Source of the DNA: CAYGHG01 sp964349515
GTDB lineage: Bacteria > Oederibacteriota > PGYV01 > CAYGHG01
DNA length: 34,389 nt
Assembly: GCA_964349515.1 (NCBI GenBank)
Contig: CAYGHG010000013.1
Coordinates: 1 to 34,389 of the forward strand
Direction of reading: 5' to 3'
Each line of letters opens with the position of its first letter. Positions within the stretch are counted from its first letter, which is position 1. Shown piece by piece: positions 32,474 through 34,389 of the stretch. The notes below the pieces were generated by a model. It ran no database searches and was not told where the DNA came from. It worked only from the letters and a program-made list of their open reading frames with translations. The position numbers and the translations under genes are program-made.

Positions 32474-33394
32474 TCATATTTTTTCCGCGGCGCGCAGTTT
32501 TGCGCTTCTTGACCGCGGATTGTCATTTTCTTCTTCCGGCCCCGGCACTACGGGTTTCTTTGTAAGAGGCTTTACTTCCGCTTTATGCCCGCATATACAG
32601 GGCATCCTCTTGTTCTCGCATATGCACTCCGAGGCGCAGATATTAAAAAAACGCTTTACTATCCTGTCTTCAAGCGAGTGAAAGCTGATTACAGCCATCC
32701 TCCCGCCGGGTTTCAGAATCTTAAGCGCCGCTGTCAGCCCTGACTTTAGCGCATTGAGTTCGCCGTTTACTTCTATCCTTATTGCCTGAAAAGTCCTTGT
32801 CGCGGGGTGTATGCCCTGTTTCGGCCCTCTTACAGCCCTGCTTATCACCGCGGCGAGTTGTGCGGTGGTGTCAATCGGCCTTGAATCAATTATGAATCCG
32901 GTTATTTTTCTGAAAAACTTTTCCTCGCCGTAATCCCGTATCACCCTCTCGAGCTCCGCGCGGGAGTAAGTGTTTACCACATCAGCGGCGGTAATCCCGC
33001 CGCTGCGGTCGAGCCTCATGTCAAGAGGCGCGTCATTGCGGAAGCTGAAGCCCCTGGAGGCATCGTCAAAGTGCAGGCTGGACACTCCGAGGTCAAACAC
33101 CACCGCGTCAACAGCGTCAAACCCGGCTGACTTCACCGCCTCTTCGAGATTCGCGAAATTGGCGTGCACGGGTATCAGGCTTTCTTTTTGCCCGAAGTTT
33201 TCACAGGCCCTGTCAAGCGACTCCTTGTCGCAGTCAAGGGCGATTACCTTTGAGCCTGTTGCGGCGCGTTTGAGTATCTCGGCAGAGTGCCCGCCGAACC
33301 CGAATGTAGCGTCTACAAACACGCCCTGCTTCCCGTCAACCCCGATCAAGTCTGTGGTTTCTTTTAAAAGAACACTTTTATGCGAAAAGCTCAT
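32474..33394 (-). CDS. rsmH: 16S rRNA (cytosine-1402-N4)-methyltransferase RsmH (MraW)
   Basis: 306 aa. SAM-dependent enzyme that methylates C1402 of 16S rRNA in the ribosomal P site. SAM motif DATFGFGGHS (28-37; the usual second Gly-rich residues are Phe-Gly), ALDCDKESL, DLGVSSLHFDDASRGFSF, QAIRIEVNGEL and SFHSLEDRIVKRFF. Near the C-terminus is a Cys cluster (C253, C257, C259, C266, C268, H270) seen in many RsmH proteins and suited to metal binding. The ATG overlaps the stop of the STAS gene (ATGA). Confidence 0.96.
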   Translation of the reverse strand: MSFSHKSVLLKETTDLIGVDGKQGVFVDATFGFGGHSAEILKRAATGSKVIALDCDKESLDRACENFGQKESLIPVHANFANLEEAVKSAGFDAVDAVVFDLGVSSLHFDDASRGFSFRNDAPLDMRLDRSGGITAADVVNTYSRAELERVIRDYGEEKFFRKITGFIIDSRPIDTTAQLAAVISRAVRGPKQGIHPATRTFQAIRIEVNGELNALKSGLTAALKILKPGGRMAVISFHSLEDRIVKRFFNICASECICENKRMPCICGHKAEVKPLTKKPVVPGPEEENDNPRSRSAKLRAAEKI

Positions 33395-33732
33395 ATGAGC
33401 TTTTCAAAGGCCTTTACCGCGTCTTCTTCGCCGGGCCAGAACTCAAACTCGCCCCAGTAGCCCGCATACAAAAACAGATGCCTTACGTAATCATTTGCGC
33501 CTATTATCTTTATGTCGCCGCCAAGCGCGCGGGTGCGTTCCTTGCGCTCGTTTATATACTCAATGCCGCTCACGTTGATGTGCTCCACCCCGGAGAAATC
33601 AAGAAGGAAAAAAATGTTTTCTTTTTCAATAAACGTGGAAATCATATTCTTCATTGCGAGCATGTCCTCTATGTCTATCGAGCCTTTCAGTATCATTACC
33701 ACCACTTTCTTTGTCTCTGTTTTAACAGCCAT
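33391..33732 (-). CDS. STAS-domain protein (anti-sigma-factor-antagonist-like)
   Basis: 113 aa, a single STAS domain: strand VVVMILKGSIDI, strand FFLLDFSGVEHIN, then VSGIEYINERKERTRALGGDIKIIGANDYVRHLF. S55 in HINVSGIEYI sits where SpoIIAA-type proteins carry the Ser phosphorylated by an anti-sigma kinase. Such proteins switch partner binding by phosphorylation. No kinase or sigma gene is in the window. It has its own SD (GGAGGAG), lies 17 bp after mraZ and overlaps rsmH by ATGA, so it is firmly embedded in the dcw operon, where I would expect mraZ to be followed directly by rsmH. The family is clear; partner and role are unknown. Confidence 0.88.
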   Translation of the reverse strand: MAVKTETKKVVVMILKGSIDIEDMLAMKNMISTFIEKENIFFLLDFSGVEHINVSGIEYINERKERTRALGGDIKIIGANDYVRHLFLYAGYWGEFEFWPGEEDAVKAFEKLI

Positions 33733-33749
33733 TTGTTATCTCCTCCCGC

Positions 33750-34175
33750 TCATTTTTTTGAATCAAATTCTTTCAGCGCAGCCTCATCCCATATTTCAAA
33801 CCTGTCTATGACCCCTATCATTACGACCTTTTTACTTAAGCCCGCGTATTCTTTCAGTTTCGAAGGCACGCGTATCCTGCCGCTCCTGTCGATGTCAGCC
33901 TCAAAAGCGTCCCGCGATTTTTTTCTGATGTCATCCTTCGCGCCGTTGTCGGTCAAAGACATGCCCTGATTGTACGACGCCACCATAGCGCCCCAGTCCT
34001 GCGCAGGAAAAACCTCTATGCATTTTTCCCTGCCCTTTACCAGCACCACGCGGCCGCGCGCATCTATGTCGGGTGTTATTTCCTCTATGTATTTTTTATA
34101 CTTAGAGGGAATAGACACCCTGTCCTTTTCGTCAAGGCTGTGTTCGTACTCGCCTATAAAACCTGTTTTAATCAT
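33750..34175 (-). CDS. mraZ: Transcriptional regulator MraZ
   Basis: 141 aa, two AbrB-like halves each with the DxxxR motif (D15-R19 in SLDEKDRVSIP and D96-R100 in DIDRSGRIRVP). MraZ forms a ring-shaped oligomer that binds direct repeats in its own promoter and represses the dcw operon. First gene of the cluster, with SD AAGGTG before ATG 34175 and matching boxes just upstream. It appears intact, and its usual partner rsmH is displaced by one gene. Confidence 0.96.
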   Translation of the reverse strand: MIKTGFIGEYEHSLDEKDRVSIPSKYKKYIEEITPDIDARGRVVLVKGREKCIEVFPAQDWGAMVASYNQGMSLTDNGAKDDIRKKSRDAFEADIDRSGRIRVPSKLKEYAGLSKKVVMIGVIDRFEIWDEAALKEFDSKK

Positions 34176-34178
34176 CCG

Positions 34179-34208
34179 TTTTCACCTTTTCCCACTTTAT
34201 CCCACTTT
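34179..34208 (-). promoter_or_regulatory. MraZ-box direct repeats
   Basis: On the minus strand AAAGTGGGAT, AAAGTGGGAA and a weaker AAGGTGAAAA follow head to tail with exact 10-bp spacing, covering the expected start site and leader. This matches the TGGG-containing direct repeats at 10-bp spacing bound by MraZ in characterised bacteria. A further AAAGTGGG lies upstream of the -35 (34260-34253). The third repeat overlaps the SD of mraZ. Confidence 0.8.
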
Positions 34209-34214
34209 GTAACA

Positions 34215-34244
34215 ATAGTACACCCTGTTCCCCCATTTTGTCAA
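34215..34244 (-). promoter_or_regulatory. dcw operon promoter (PmraZ)
   Basis: TTGACA (34244-34239), an 18-base spacer and TACTAT (34220-34215), with transcription expected to start near 34207, inside the MraZ boxes. It is the only clear promoter ahead of the 26-kb minus-strand gene run. Confidence 0.75.
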
Positions 34245-34312
34245 TGATTTTTCCCACTTTCATGCAAATATTAGCCATATAAACAAAGCGTTTTCAGGAA
34301 TGTGAAAAAAAG

Positions 34313-34321
34313 TTATCCACA
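34313..34321 (+). promoter_or_regulatory. DnaA box upstream of the dcw promoter
   Basis: TTATCCACA, a perfect match to the strong DnaA box, about 70 bp upstream of the mraZ -35 in an AT-rich stretch. It is single: no cluster of boxes or AT-rich unwinding repeats is seen, so it is not an origin by itself. Confidence 0.5.
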
Positions 34322-34389
34322 TAGGGTGTTTTTTGTTTTTTTTTCCCATTTTTTCCGGAGGGTCTTATCGCAACCCCCTTGCTTAGGAG

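Noticed and set aside
34262..34389. Replication origin
   Set aside because: One DnaA box only; no cluster, no AT-rich repeats and no dnaA or dnaN gene in the window.

Overview
The window carries no rRNA or tRNA, so the organism cannot be named. It has a moderately GC-rich chromosome with good Shine-Dalgarno sites and sigma70-type promoters. It has a complete meso-DAP peptidoglycan pathway, several signal-II lipoproteins and many short intergenic palindromes and microsatellite-like arrays. My inference is an uncultivated, probably diderm, bacterial lineage recovered as a metagenome scaffold. A run of exactly 100 N (3212-3311) is a scaffold gap lying inside a tandem repeat.

Right half (34.2 kb down to 14.9 kb, minus strand): an intact division and cell wall (dcw) cluster. 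The order is mraZ, STAS protein, rsmH, ftsL, ftsI with PASTA domains, murE, murF, mraY, murD, ftsW, murG, murC, murB, ddl, ftsQ, ftsA, ftsZ, then an N-acetylmuramoyl-L-alanine amidase. Most junctions are 4-bp overlaps (ATGA, GTGA, TTGA) or gaps under 40 bp. The exception is ftsL-ftsI, whose gap is filled by a 7-bp tandem array. A TTGACA-18-TACTAT promoter and direct AAAGTGGGA boxes before mraZ look like the MraZ autoregulatory site. Departures from the usual pattern are the STAS protein between mraZ and rsmH, an FtsQ with no room for a POTRA domain, and an altered FAD loop in MurB.

Middle (14.9-7.8 kb, minus strand): pgeF, a DUF116 membrane protein, a TolB-like beta-propeller lipoprotein, a DNRLRE-type lipoprotein, a TPM-like membrane protein, a small possible lipoprotein and priA. 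The spacing would allow read-through from the dcw cluster.

Left part (7.8-0 kb), more mosaic: a DUF2442/DUF4160 pair on the plus strand, a lone DUF4143 ATPase whose apparently leaderless promoter is built into a perfect palindrome, then queF translationally coupled to a HEAT-plus-propeller lipoprotein. The 3' end of that lipoprotein gene is tandemly duplicated (152-bp unit) up to and across the gap. Next come three hairpins of shared design and an SDR oxidoreductase. Divergent from the SDR is a three-gene sulfur-relay operon: tusA, a DsrE-like gene and a NifS-like gene. That NifS homologue keeps the catalytic Cys but has lost the PLP lysine and the PLP-stacking His. I consider this operon the most interesting coding feature of the window.
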